Below, piece after piece: positions 53,682 through 61,627 of a stretch of DNA of 64,000 bases. Positions within the stretch are counted from its first letter, which is position 1. Each line of letters begins with the position of its first letter. Origin of the DNA: Bradyrhizobium sp. CCBAU 051011 (GTDB lineage Bacteria > Pseudomonadota > Alphaproteobacteria > Rhizobiales > Xanthobacteraceae); NCBI RefSeq assembly GCF_009930815.1, contig NZ_CP022222.1, positions 3,452,501-3,516,500 on the forward strand, read 5' to 3'. Below the pieces are notes generated by a model. That model did not search any database, had not been told where the DNA came from, and saw only the letters and a list, made by a program, of their open reading frames with translations. Both the position numbers and the translations under genes were made by a program.

Positions 53682-54425
53682 TTACCACTTCTCCACGGAT
53701 GGACGGAGATCGAGCTCGTGGGTCCAGCCATCCCTGCTTTGCTGGTGGGTGAACCAATAGGCGTCTGCAATGGAAGACGTCTTGGTCAGGCTATCCGGGG
53801 GAATTTCGCCTGGCTCGATCCCCTTCGCCGCTTTCATGCGCTGGTGAATCGCCTCGCTGTCGACGCCGGCGTCGATCAGGAGATGAACGACGTGAATATT
53901 CTTCGGTCCGAGCTCGCGCGCCATCGCCTGAGCTACTGCCCGAAGTCCGAATTTGGCTGATGAAAATGCCGCAAACCCTGGACCGCCACGCACGCTGGCG
54001 GTGGCACCTGTAAAGAAGATGGTGCCGCGTTGGCGCGGAACCATGACGCGGGCCGCCTCACGTCCGACCAGGAAGCCGCCGTAGCAGGCCAACTCCCAAG
54101 CCTTGAAGAACAGCTTCTCGGTTGTATCCAGCAATGGCTTGTTGACGTTCGATCCCGCGTTGAAGAGGCAGACCTCGATGGGCCCCAACTCCTTCTCGAT
54201 TCGCGCAAATATGCCTTGGACCTCTGCTTCCTGGCGGGTATCGACGCTGAAAGCGTGAATGTTATGCCCCGCAGCCCTCAGCTCGCCCACAAGCCCCTGC
54301 GACTTGGATGCATCGCGCCTGCAGATGCAAACCGTATAGCCGCCCTTCGCAAAACGCCGGGCGACCGCCGCTCCGATGGCGTCGCCTGCGCCTACCAGTA
54401 TCGCAACGCCGTGCCTCTCTGCCAT
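53682..54425 (-). CDS. SDR-fold protein with Phe in place of catalytic Tyr
   Basis: A 247-residue SDR-like protein. The cofactor loop is VGAGDAIGAAVARRFA, NAG is in LFNAGSNVNKPL, and the active-site segment reads FFTGATASVRGGPGFAAFSSAKFGLRAVAQ. The YxxxK tyrosine is Phe (FSSAK). Its paralogue at 55468 shares this change and the same ending (...ELxxRPxxEKW). It may reduce poorly or act as an isomerase or binding subunit. It is the first gene of a leftward pair with the GST. Confidence 0.87.
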   Translation of the reverse strand: MAERHGVAILVGAGDAIGAAVARRFAKGGYTVCICRRDASKSQGLVGELRAAGHNIHAFSVDTRQEAEVQGIFARIEKELGPIEVCLFNAGSNVNKPLLDTTEKLFFKAWELACYGGFLVGREAARVMVPRQRGTIFFTGATASVRGGPGFAAFSSAKFGLRAVAQAMARELGPKNIHVVHLLIDAGVDSEAIHQRMKAAKGIEPGEIPPDSLTKTSSIADAYWFTHQQSRDGWTHELDLRPSVEKW

Positions 54426-54440
54426 TCCGTTTCCTACATA

Positions 54441-54457
54441 AGTTCTGATTTGATACT
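54441..54457 (-). promoter_or_regulatory. weak copy of the AGTTC-N7-GAACT motif (copy 4)
   Basis: On the minus strand AGTAT-caaatca-GAACT: one half-site is perfect and the other has two mismatches, with the same 7-bp centre. It lies 15 bp before the SDR start at 54425, with TTACAG and TGTAGG at promoter-like spacing. It could bring the leftward SDR-GST pair into the same regulon. Confidence 0.4.
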
Positions 54458-54567
54458 GTAATAGTAGCGGCGGCAGGATACGTTGTAAATTAGGCTTTTC
54501 GCTCTCCCCGAACGAATAATTGGGCAGCCACGTTGTCCCTTAGGAACCTCGCGATCTGAATTAGGGA

Positions 54568-54596
54568 TTGACGAGTTCTAAAAAAGAACGTTAGAT
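54568..54596 (+). promoter_or_regulatory. promoter with AGTTC-N7-GAACT operator (copy 3)
   Basis: TTGACG (54568-54573), a 17-bp spacer holding AGTTC-taaaaaa-GAACg (54574-54590), then TTAGAT (54591-54596). The first 22 bases differ from copy 1 at only one or two positions, an unusually strong match for two promoters 7.6 kb apart. It drives the rightward unit from the broken ligase gene to the thiolase. Confidence 0.7.
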
Positions 54597-54649
54597 AATT
54601 GGCGAACGGCCGCGCTGCAAAGCGGCACGGTTTGGTCGGGAGGTCGGTC

Positions 54650-55453
54650 GTGGCGGAGCTTTCAAAGGCGATCAATCTCGACGAGATTGCTGTCGGCTCG
54701 CCGCGCCGCGTCCATGACGTGACGGCAAGGCAGGTTGCCGAAGCCCCCGACCGGATCGCACTGGTCGAGAACGGGGCGTCCAGGAGCTACCGAGATCTGG
54801 AGCTGCGCGTTGGAGAGATCGCTACCGTCCTCTCCTCGTTTGGAATCAGAACGGGCGACTTCGATGTGCTGCGTTCTCACCACGTGGTTGGCACGTTGCT
54901 GCCGGGAGTGGAAGGGCGCCTCAGAACGATCGACGGCATACCACTCTCAAAGGAACAAGTCGGAGAACTCCACGTGCGCGGGCGCAACGTGGTGCGCGGC
55001 TATTGCCGTGCTCCTGACCTTTCAGGCAAAGTGATCGACGGCGAAGGCTGGTTCAATACCGGTTATGTTGCCCGCTTTGACGGCGATTGCCTGTACATTC
55101 TCGGCCGTACCAAGGAAATGATTGGCGCCCTCTCGGCCAAGATCGAGGCAATTCTCAATTCACGCAAGGACGTGCAATCCGCCGTCATCGGACGAGGCCT
55201 TAATGGCGACGGGGAGCTTGTCGCATTCGTGCAACCGTCGCCAGGATCGCGCGTCAAGGCGGCGCATCTGATACATTCCATCGAGCCTTGGCTCACTGCC
55301 TATATTCCGCTGCCGAAAATCGTCGTCGTCGATGTCTTACCGGGAAGCTCAACCGGCAAGATGCGCGAGCATGAACTCGCGGCCTGTTTCCATCGCGACC
55401 GAGCTGCTGCCAGGCAGGCGGCGAGATTCCAGCGACGAACTCACTTAACCTGA
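54650..55453 (+). pseudogene. internally deleted AMP-dependent acyl-CoA ligase
   Basis: The GTG at 54650 has GGGAGG at ideal distance. The product opens like an acyl-CoA ligase (TARQVAEAPDRIALVENGASRSYRDLE, then LSSFGIRTGD) but jumps directly to the late part (LLPGVEGRLRTIDGIPLS, HVRGRNVVRGYCRAPDLSGK). About 220-250 residues, including the P-loop, are absent. The conserved GD reads NTGYVARFDGD, and motif A8 is shortened (GRTKEMIGALSAKIEAIL). The final Lys in STGKMREHEL remains. The frame stays open over 267 codons, so a residual role cannot be excluded. Confidence 0.75.
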
Positions 55454-55467
55454 CCGGGAGAACGCCT

Positions 55468-56205
55468 TTGCAAAAGAGAAACGCAACCGTGGCCGTGATC
55501 GGCGCCGGGGACTTTATCGGCGGCGAGATCGCAAAGAAGTTCGCCTCAGAGGGCTTCACGGTTTTTGCCGGGCGCCGTAACGGCGCCAAGCTCGAGCCCC
55601 TCGTCAAGGAGATCGAGAAAGCCGGCGGCGAAATTCACGCGCGCTCCCTCGACGCGCGCAAAGAGGAGGAGATCATTTCCTTCCTCGGTGATGCCGATAA
55701 GCACGCGCCGCTCGAGGTTTGCATCTTCAACATCGGCGCTAACGTCAATTTTCCAATTCTGGATACCACCGAGCGCGTGTTCCGCAAGGTATGGGAGATG
55801 GCTTGCTACTCCGGCTTTCTCGCCGGCCGGGAAGCCGCGCGGCTGATGCTGCCGCGCGGCAAGGGCAATATCTTCTTCACCGGCGCGACCGCGAGTCTGC
55901 GCGGCGGGGCGGGTTATGCGGCGTTCGCCAGCGCCAAGTTTGGCCTGCGCGCCGTGGCACAGGCGACCGCACGCGAGTTGGGTCCCAAGAATATTCACGT
56001 GGCGCATCTCATCATTGATTCCGGCGTCGACACCGAATGGGTGCGCCAGCGGCGGATCGAGGCGCTCGGTCCGAATGCCCTCGACGATCCCGATGCTTTG
56101 ATGCCGCCGTCCTCGGTCGCAGAATCCTATTGGCTGCTTTATCAGCAGCCCAGAAGCGCCTGGACCTTTGAACTGGAGATTCGTCCCTTCGGCGAGAAGT
56201 GGTAG
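55468..56205 (+). CDS. SDR-fold protein with Phe in place of catalytic Tyr (paralogue)
   Basis: A 245-residue paralogue of the SDR at 53682. The cofactor loop is VIGAGDFIGGEIAKKFA, NIGANVNFPIL replaces NNAG, and the active-site segment is FFTGATASLRGGAGYAAFASAKFGLRAVAQ, again Phe for Tyr (FASAK). It ends ELEIRPFGEKW. It starts 14 bp after the broken ligase and is followed after 16 bp by an acyl-CoA dehydrogenase, all on one strand. Confidence 0.88.
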   Translation: MQKRNATVAVIGAGDFIGGEIAKKFASEGFTVFAGRRNGAKLEPLVKEIEKAGGEIHARSLDARKEEEIISFLGDADKHAPLEVCIFNIGANVNFPILDTTERVFRKVWEMACYSGFLAGREAARLMLPRGKGNIFFTGATASLRGGAGYAAFASAKFGLRAVAQATARELGPKNIHVAHLIIDSGVDTEWVRQRRIEALGPNALDDPDALMPPSSVAESYWLLYQQPRSAWTFELEIRPFGEKW

Positions 56206-56221
56206 CGGGAGCCTTCTCACG

Positions 56222-57403
56222 ATGGAACTCAATCTTTCCAGTGAAGACGCTGCGTTTCGTGACGAGGTGCGCGCTTTTATTGCGGAGAACTATCCGCAGG
56301 AAATGCGCGTTCCAAACCCCGAGACCGATTTGACCAAGGAGCAGTCGCTGCTCTGGCACCGCATTCTCCACAAGAAGGGTTGGATTGCTCCGCTCTGGCC
56401 CAAGGAATACGGCGGCCCGGGCTGGTCGGTCACGCAACGCTTCATTTTTGAACAGGAGACCTCACGCGCCGGAACGCTGCCGCCGCTGGCGTTCAGCGTC
56501 ACCATGGTCGGCCCGGTCATCTACACCTTCGGCAATGATGCGCAGAAGAAGAAGTTTCTGCCGCGGATTCTCTCCGGGGACGACTGGTGGTGCCAGGGCT
56601 ATTCGGAACCGGGCTCCGGCTCCGACCTGGCTTCCGTTCGCACCAAGGCGGTGCGCGACGGCGACCACTACATCGTCAACGGCCACAAGACTTGGACGAC
56701 GCTGGCCCAGCATGCCGACTGGATCTTCTGCCTGGTGCGGACCGATCCTTCGGCAAAGCCCCAGGCCGGCATCTCCTTCCTGTTGATCGACATGAAATCG
56801 CCCGGCGTCACGGTGCGGCCCATCATCACCATCGATGGATCGCATGAGGTGAACGACGTCTTCCTCGAGGATGTGAGCGTCCCCGCCGGGAATTTGATCG
56901 GCGAGGAAAACAAGGGCTGGACCTACGCAAAGTTTCTGCTCGGCAACGAGCGCACCAGCATGGCCGGGATCGGCCGGTCGACACGTTATCTGGAGCGTCT
57001 CAAACAGATCGTGAGAGCCGAAGTCGGGGAGGACGATCCGGCGTTCGGGGAGTTCATCAGGGAGATCGCGCGCGTCGAGCTCGATGTGCTGGCCTTGGAG
57101 GCGACTGAATTGCGCATCATTGCGCAGATGTCGCGCGGCATCGATCCGGGACCGGCGGCGTCACTGTTCAAGATCAGGGGCACCGAGATATTCCAACGCA
57201 TCACCGATCTGACGCACCAGGCGATCGGCAATTACGGTCTGGCCATCCGTGAGCACCCGGTAAGCGCCAACCGCTTCATGCCGGGGCCGGACTATGGACA
57301 CACCGCGGCCGAAAAGTATCTGAACTCCCGCAAACTCAGTATTTACGGGGGATCGAACGAGATACAGCGCAACATCATCGCGAAAGCGGTTTTGGGTCTC
57401 TGA
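56222..57403 (+). CDS. acyl-CoA dehydrogenase
   Basis: A 393-residue FAD enzyme that oxidises an acyl-CoA to its 2-enoyl form. Landmarks are WIAPLWPKEYGGPGWSVTQRF, the FAD segment CQGYSEPGSGSDLASVRTKA, VNGHKTWTTLAQHADW and the end LSIYGGSNEIQRNIIAKAVLGL. The typical Glu of short/medium-chain enzymes near this end (YEGT) is YGGS here, so the base must be elsewhere. The start at 56222 is an ATG just after the SDR stop. A second dehydrogenase follows after 22 bp. Confidence 0.92.
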   Translation: MELNLSSEDAAFRDEVRAFIAENYPQEMRVPNPETDLTKEQSLLWHRILHKKGWIAPLWPKEYGGPGWSVTQRFIFEQETSRAGTLPPLAFSVTMVGPVIYTFGNDAQKKKFLPRILSGDDWWCQGYSEPGSGSDLASVRTKAVRDGDHYIVNGHKTWTTLAQHADWIFCLVRTDPSAKPQAGISFLLIDMKSPGVTVRPIITIDGSHEVNDVFLEDVSVPAGNLIGEENKGWTYAKFLLGNERTSMAGIGRSTRYLERLKQIVRAEVGEDDPAFGEFIREIARVELDVLALEATELRIIAQMSRGIDPGPAASLFKIRGTEIFQRITDLTHQAIGNYGLAIREHPVSANRFMPGPDYGHTAAEKYLNSRKLSIYGGSNEIQRNIIAKAVLGL

Positions 57404-57425
57404 TTACTTCGCACGAGGCATATCG

Positions 57426-58556
57426 ATGGATATTCAGTTGACCGAAGAACAGGAATTGCTCCGTTCCAGCATTCAACGGTTTCTGCGCGAGCAATATGAT
57501 TTTGACGAACGCCGCAAGATCGTTGCGACCGACGAAGGCTGGAGCCGCAGGCACTGGAAATCCTTTGCCGAACTCGGGCTCTGCGCCGCGCCGTTCCAGG
57601 AAAGCTCCGGGGGCCTTGGTGGCGGCTCGCTCGCGACGATGATTGTGATGCAGGAGTTCGGCCGTAACCTCGTCGTCGAGCCTTATTTCGAGACGGTTGT
57701 TCTCGCAGGCGGTCTGATCGAGGATGTCGGCTCGGCCGAGCAGCGCGAAACATTCCTGCCGAAGATCATGGAGGGCGATGCAATATGGGCCCTAGCTTGG
57801 GCGGAGGGACGATCACGTTATGATTTCAACAACGTAACCACCACGGCACGCCGCCAAGGGAACAAATTTGTACTGAGCGGAACCAAAGCTGCGGTGGTCG
57901 GTGCGCCGTGGGCCGACAAGCTGATCGTCTCGGCGCGCACGTCGGGCGGACCACGCGATCGTCAGGGCGTGAGTCTGTTTGTCGTCGATCGCCATGCAGC
58001 CAATCTGCATCTGCAGAGCTTCAAGACGATCGACGGCCGGCGCGCTGCTGAACTCACGCTGATGAAAGTCGAGGTGCCGGCCAGCCAGATGCTGGGGAGC
58101 GAAGGCGAGGGCGTCGCTGCCCTGGAGGCGTGCCGCAATCGCGCCATCGCTGCGCTTTGCGCGGAAGCGGTCGGCGCCATGGCGGAGCTGAACTCGGCGA
58201 CGCTCGAGTACAGCAAGACGCGCAAGCAGTTTGGTGTTGCGCTGGGAACGTTTCAGGTGCTGCAGCACCGCATGGTGGACATGTTCATCGCGCTTGAGGA
58301 GTCGATTTCGCTCACCCAGCATTTGAATTTAACGCTGGCATCGAAGGAAGCGGACGGATCGAAACTGGCATCCGGCGCCAAGACGAAGGTAGGCTATGCC
58401 GCGCGCTTCGTCGCGGAGCAGGCCGTGCAACTGCACGGCGGCATGGGCATGAGCGACGAGTTGAACGTCGGCCACTACTTCAAGCGAATAAGCTCCATCA
58501 ACGTCCAGTTCGGCGATCCCGCCTATCATCTGATGCGGTACGCGCAGCAGAGCTAA
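57426..58556 (+). CDS. acyl-CoA dehydrogenase (second of a tandem pair)
   Basis: A 376-residue protein of the same superfamily: MDIQLTEEQELLRSSIQRFLREQYDFDERR, WKSFAELGLCAAPFQESSGG, TLEYSKTRKQFGVALGTFQVLQHRMVDM, and AEQAVQLHGGMGMSDELNVGHYFKR. Its middle FAD-loop region is divergent (LAWAEGRSRYDFNNVTTTA). Adjacent, dissimilar dehydrogenase genes like these often encode alpha2beta2 enzymes, as in steroid side-chain oxidation, and that is my inference here. Confidence 0.91.
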   Translation: MDIQLTEEQELLRSSIQRFLREQYDFDERRKIVATDEGWSRRHWKSFAELGLCAAPFQESSGGLGGGSLATMIVMQEFGRNLVVEPYFETVVLAGGLIEDVGSAEQRETFLPKIMEGDAIWALAWAEGRSRYDFNNVTTTARRQGNKFVLSGTKAAVVGAPWADKLIVSARTSGGPRDRQGVSLFVVDRHAANLHLQSFKTIDGRRAAELTLMKVEVPASQMLGSEGEGVAALEACRNRAIAALCAEAVGAMAELNSATLEYSKTRKQFGVALGTFQVLQHRMVDMFIALEESISLTQHLNLTLASKEADGSKLASGAKTKVGYAARFVAEQAVQLHGGMGMSDELNVGHYFKRISSINVQFGDPAYHLMRYAQQS

Positions 58557-58607
58557 ATGTCCTTCCAACGCAGCAATCGACTACCGTACCCCGACCAGAG
58601 GTAAACA

Positions 58608-59795
58608 ATGACCGAAGCCGTAATCGTCTCGACTGCTCGCACCCCCATTGGCAAGGCCTACAAGGGCGCCCTCAATAATACCGAAGGCGCGACGTTGCTG
58701 GGTCATGCCATCTCCGCTGCATTGTCACGCGCCAACGTGGAGGGCGCCGAAGTCGAGGATGTTGTGATGGGTTGCGCCATGCAACAGGGCACGACAGGTA
58801 CCAACATTGCACGCAAGGCGCTGCTGCGCGCCGGACTCCCAGTCAGCGCGGCCGGAACCACCATTGACCGGCAATGCGCATCTGGTCTACAGGCGATTGC
58901 CTTGGCTGCGCGCTCGGTCATTTTTGATGGCGTGGAGGTTGCCATCGGCGGCGGCGGCGAATCCATCAGCCTGGTTCAGAACAACCAGTTCAACGGCTTT
59001 CATGCCGTCGATCCCGAACTGCTCGCGATGAAAGGGGACGCCTACATCGCGATGCTGGATACTGCCGAAGTCGTCGCGAAACGCTACAATATCTCGCGCG
59101 AACGTCAGGACGAATACAGCCTCGAGAGTCAGCGGCGGACGGCGGCAGCGCAGCAGGGCGGTCGCTTCAACGACGAACTCGCGCCGATCAAGACCACGAT
59201 GGCGGTCACGGACAAGGCGACCGGCGCTGTGTCGTATCAGCAAGTGACACTGTCGGCCGACGAGGGGCCGCGTCCCGATACCACGGCCGAGGGTCTTGCT
59301 GGCGTCAAGCCGGCAAAGGGGCCCGGCTTCACTGTTACCGGTGGCAATGCGAGCCAGCTCTCGGACGGCGCCAGTGCCGCCGTCATCATGAGCGACAAGC
59401 TGGCCGCACAGAAAGGATTAAAGCCACTCGGTATCTTCCGCGGCTTTGTCGCAGCAGGCTGCGAGCCCGACGAGATGGGAGTGGGGCCGGTCTACGCCGT
59501 GCCCCGGTTACTCAAGCGTCACGGGCTTAAGATCGATGATATCGATCTCTGGGAGCTGAACGAGGCATTTGCGGTGCAGGTGATCTATTGCCGCGACAAG
59601 CTCGGGATCGACCCGGAAAAGCTTAATGTCAATGGCGGATCGATTGCAGTCGGCCATCCCTACGGCATGACCGGGGCGCGGCTGGCCGGCCATGCCCTGA
59701 TCGAGGGCCGCCGGCGCCAGGCCAAGTATGCAGTTGTTACCATGTGTATTGGCGGCGGCATGGGTGCCGCGGGCCTCCTCGAAATTGTCCACTGA
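58608..59795 (+). CDS. thiolase (acetyl-CoA C-acyltransferase)
   Basis: A 395-residue thiolase: EAVIVSTARTPIGKAYKGALN at the start, nucleophile Cys90 in TTIDRQCASGLQAIAL, the His in NVNGGSIAVGHPYGMTGARL and the second Cys in VVTMCIGGGMGAAGL. It cleaves a 3-ketoacyl-CoA with CoA to end a beta-oxidation round. It follows the dehydrogenase pair by 51 bp and precedes the nitronate-monooxygenase-like gene. Confidence 0.93.
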   Translation: MTEAVIVSTARTPIGKAYKGALNNTEGATLLGHAISAALSRANVEGAEVEDVVMGCAMQQGTTGTNIARKALLRAGLPVSAAGTTIDRQCASGLQAIALAARSVIFDGVEVAIGGGGESISLVQNNQFNGFHAVDPELLAMKGDAYIAMLDTAEVVAKRYNISRERQDEYSLESQRRTAAAQQGGRFNDELAPIKTTMAVTDKATGAVSYQQVTLSADEGPRPDTTAEGLAGVKPAKGPGFTVTGGNASQLSDGASAAVIMSDKLAAQKGLKPLGIFRGFVAAGCEPDEMGVGPVYAVPRLLKRHGLKIDDIDLWELNEAFAVQVIYCRDKLGIDPEKLNVNGGSIAVGHPYGMTGARLAGHALIEGRRRQAKYAVVTMCIGGGMGAAGLLEIVH

Positions 59796-59844
59796 CGAAC
59801 AACGAGCCAATAAGGCCGTAATTTCTAACCTATCGGAGGTACAC

Positions 59845-60858
59845 GTGAAGACAGCAATCACCGAGATGTTCGGCATCGAACATCCGATCATTCAGGGCGG
59901 AATGCACTATGTGGGATTCGCCGAACTCGCCGCCGCGGTGTCGAATGCCGGCGGGCTTGGAATCATCACCGGCCTGACGCAACGGACGCCTGAACTGTTG
60001 GCCAAGGAGATCGCGCGCTGCCGCGACATGACGGACCAGCCGTTCGGTGTGAACCTTACTTTCCTGCCGAGCTTCACCGCGCCGCCATATCCGGAATATA
60101 TCGCCGCTATCAAGGAAGGTGGTGTCAAGGCGGTGGAGACCGCCGGGCGCAGCCCCGAGCAGTATATGCCGGCGCTGAAAGCCGCCGGGATCAAGGTGAT
60201 CCACAAGTGCACCTCGGTGCGGCACTCGCTCAAGGCGGAGAAAATCGGCTGCGACGCTGTCAGCGTCGACGGCTTCGAATGCGGCGGCCATCCCGGCGAG
60301 GACGACATCCCGAACATGATCCTGCTGCCCCGTGCGGCGGACGAGCTGAAGATTCCGTTCGTGGCGTCGGGCGGCATGGCGGACGCGCGGAGCCTCGTCG
60401 CGGCGCTGTCGATGGGGGCTGCCGGCATGAACATGGGTACCCGCTTCATCGCCACCAAGGAAGCGCCCGTCCACGACAATGTAAAGCAGGCACTAGTCAA
60501 GGCGACCGAACTCGACACCGTGCTGGTCATGCGCGCGCTGCGCAATACCGAGCGCGTCTTGAAGAACAAGGGCGTCGACGATCTGCTCGAGATCGAGCGC
60601 GACAAGGGCGCAAGCCTGAAGATTGGCGACATCCACGAGCAGGTCGCTGGCGTCTATCCGAAGGTGATGATCGACGGCGACATGGACGCAGGCGCGTGGA
60701 GCTGCGGCATGGTCGTAGGGCTCATTCGCGACATTCCGACGGTGAAGGAACTGATCGACCGCATCATGGCGGATGCCGAGCGAATCATCCGTCAACGCCT
60801 GACTGGTTTCCTCGATGGCGCCGAGCAAAGGCCGGCTGCCGCCCGGGCGATCGCGTAG
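59845..60858 (+). CDS. nitronate monooxygenase / 2-nitropropane dioxygenase-like flavoprotein
   Basis: A 337-residue FMN protein. The GTG at 59845 has CGGAGGT at good distance. The product reads FGIEHPIIQGGMHYVGFAELAAAVSNAGGLG, FECGGHPGEDDIP and VASGGMADARSLVAALSMGAAGMNMGTRF, the NMO family marks. Many members near acyl-CoA genes are not true nitronate oxidases and may be enoyl-type reductases. It ends the unit; a hairpin follows. Confidence 0.9.
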   Translation: MKTAITEMFGIEHPIIQGGMHYVGFAELAAAVSNAGGLGIITGLTQRTPELLAKEIARCRDMTDQPFGVNLTFLPSFTAPPYPEYIAAIKEGGVKAVETAGRSPEQYMPALKAAGIKVIHKCTSVRHSLKAEKIGCDAVSVDGFECGGHPGEDDIPNMILLPRAADELKIPFVASGGMADARSLVAALSMGAAGMNMGTRFIATKEAPVHDNVKQALVKATELDTVLVMRALRNTERVLKNKGVDDLLEIERDKGASLKIGDIHEQVAGVYPKVMIDGDMDAGAWSCGMVVGLIRDIPTVKELIDRIMADAERIIRQRLTGFLDGAEQRPAAARAIA

Positions 60859-60881
60859 CGGGATGTTCTAACGAGGCGATA

Positions 60882-60903
60882 CCCACGCACGGTTGTGCGT
60901 GGG
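60882..60903. terminator. perfect hairpin after the nitronate-monooxygenase-like gene
   Basis: CCCACGCAC-ggtt-GTGCGTGGG is a perfect 9-bp stem with a four-base loop, 24 bp after the stop. It is followed by GTGATTGTTATG rather than a U-run. It may be a terminator or a processing site before the flavin reductase gene. Confidence 0.5.
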
Positions 60904-60973
60904 GTGATTGTTATGGTGAAGCTCGATTGACCAGCAATGGCTGGCCTTCGGCAGTCTCGGCGGAGGGGAGTTT

Positions 60974-61627
60974 ATGGATCTGGCCGACTTCCACTACTAC
61001 GAGCCTTCGAAGGGCCACGGGCTCCGACATAATCCATTCAACGCGATTGTCGCGCCGCGTCCGATTGGTTGGATTTCGTCACGCAATGCGGCTGGTCAAC
61101 TGAACCTCGCTCCATACAGCTTCTTCAACGCGTTCCTCTACGACCCTCCGATAATCGGGTTCTCCTCAATTTCGTGGAAGGACACCGTCAAGAACGTCAG
61201 CGAGACCCGCGAATTTGTTTGGAATCTAGTTACGATGGATCTTGGCGAGCGCATGAACGTGACGGCGACGCCGCTCGATCACGGCGTGAGCGAGTTCGAA
61301 ACAGCAGGGCTGACGCCAATCCCCGGGCGCCACGTAGCGGTGCCGCGGGTAGGCGAGAGCAGGGCCGCGATGGAATGCAAGGTCGTCGAGGTCTCTCAGT
61401 TGGCGAATGCGCGCGGTGAGAAGGTCGAAGGATGGTTCGTACTCGGCGAGGTCGTCGCAGTATACATCGACAAGTCCTTGATCGAGGACGGCGTCTACAA
61501 CACTGCACTTGCGCGCCCCATACTGCGCGCCGGCCGTGGTGGAGATTACCTCGAAGTCAGGTCGGAAAACATGTTCGAGATGAAGCGCCCGCCTGGCAGC
61601 AGCAAGCCGGAATTCCACGGCACCTAA
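60974..61627 (+). CDS. flavin reductase / FMN-binding split-barrel protein
   Basis: A 217-residue protein: AIVAPRPIGWISSRNAAGQLNLAPYSFFNAF and GFSSISWKDTVKNVSETREFVWNL are the flavin-reductase-like domain marks (FMN-binding, DIM6/NTAB type). Such proteins supply reduced flavin to monooxygenases or act alone. No clear two-component oxygenase is adjacent; the nitronate-monooxygenase-like gene is the nearest flavoprotein. GGAGGGGAG precedes the ATG. Its stop overlaps the stop of the convergent transporter gene. Confidence 0.9.
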   Translation: MDLADFHYYEPSKGHGLRHNPFNAIVAPRPIGWISSRNAAGQLNLAPYSFFNAFLYDPPIIGFSSISWKDTVKNVSETREFVWNLVTMDLGERMNVTATPLDHGVSEFETAGLTPIPGRHVAVPRVGESRAAMECKVVEVSQLANARGEKVEGWFVLGEVVAVYIDKSLIEDGVYNTALARPILRAGRGGDYLEVRSENMFEMKRPPGSSKPEFHGT

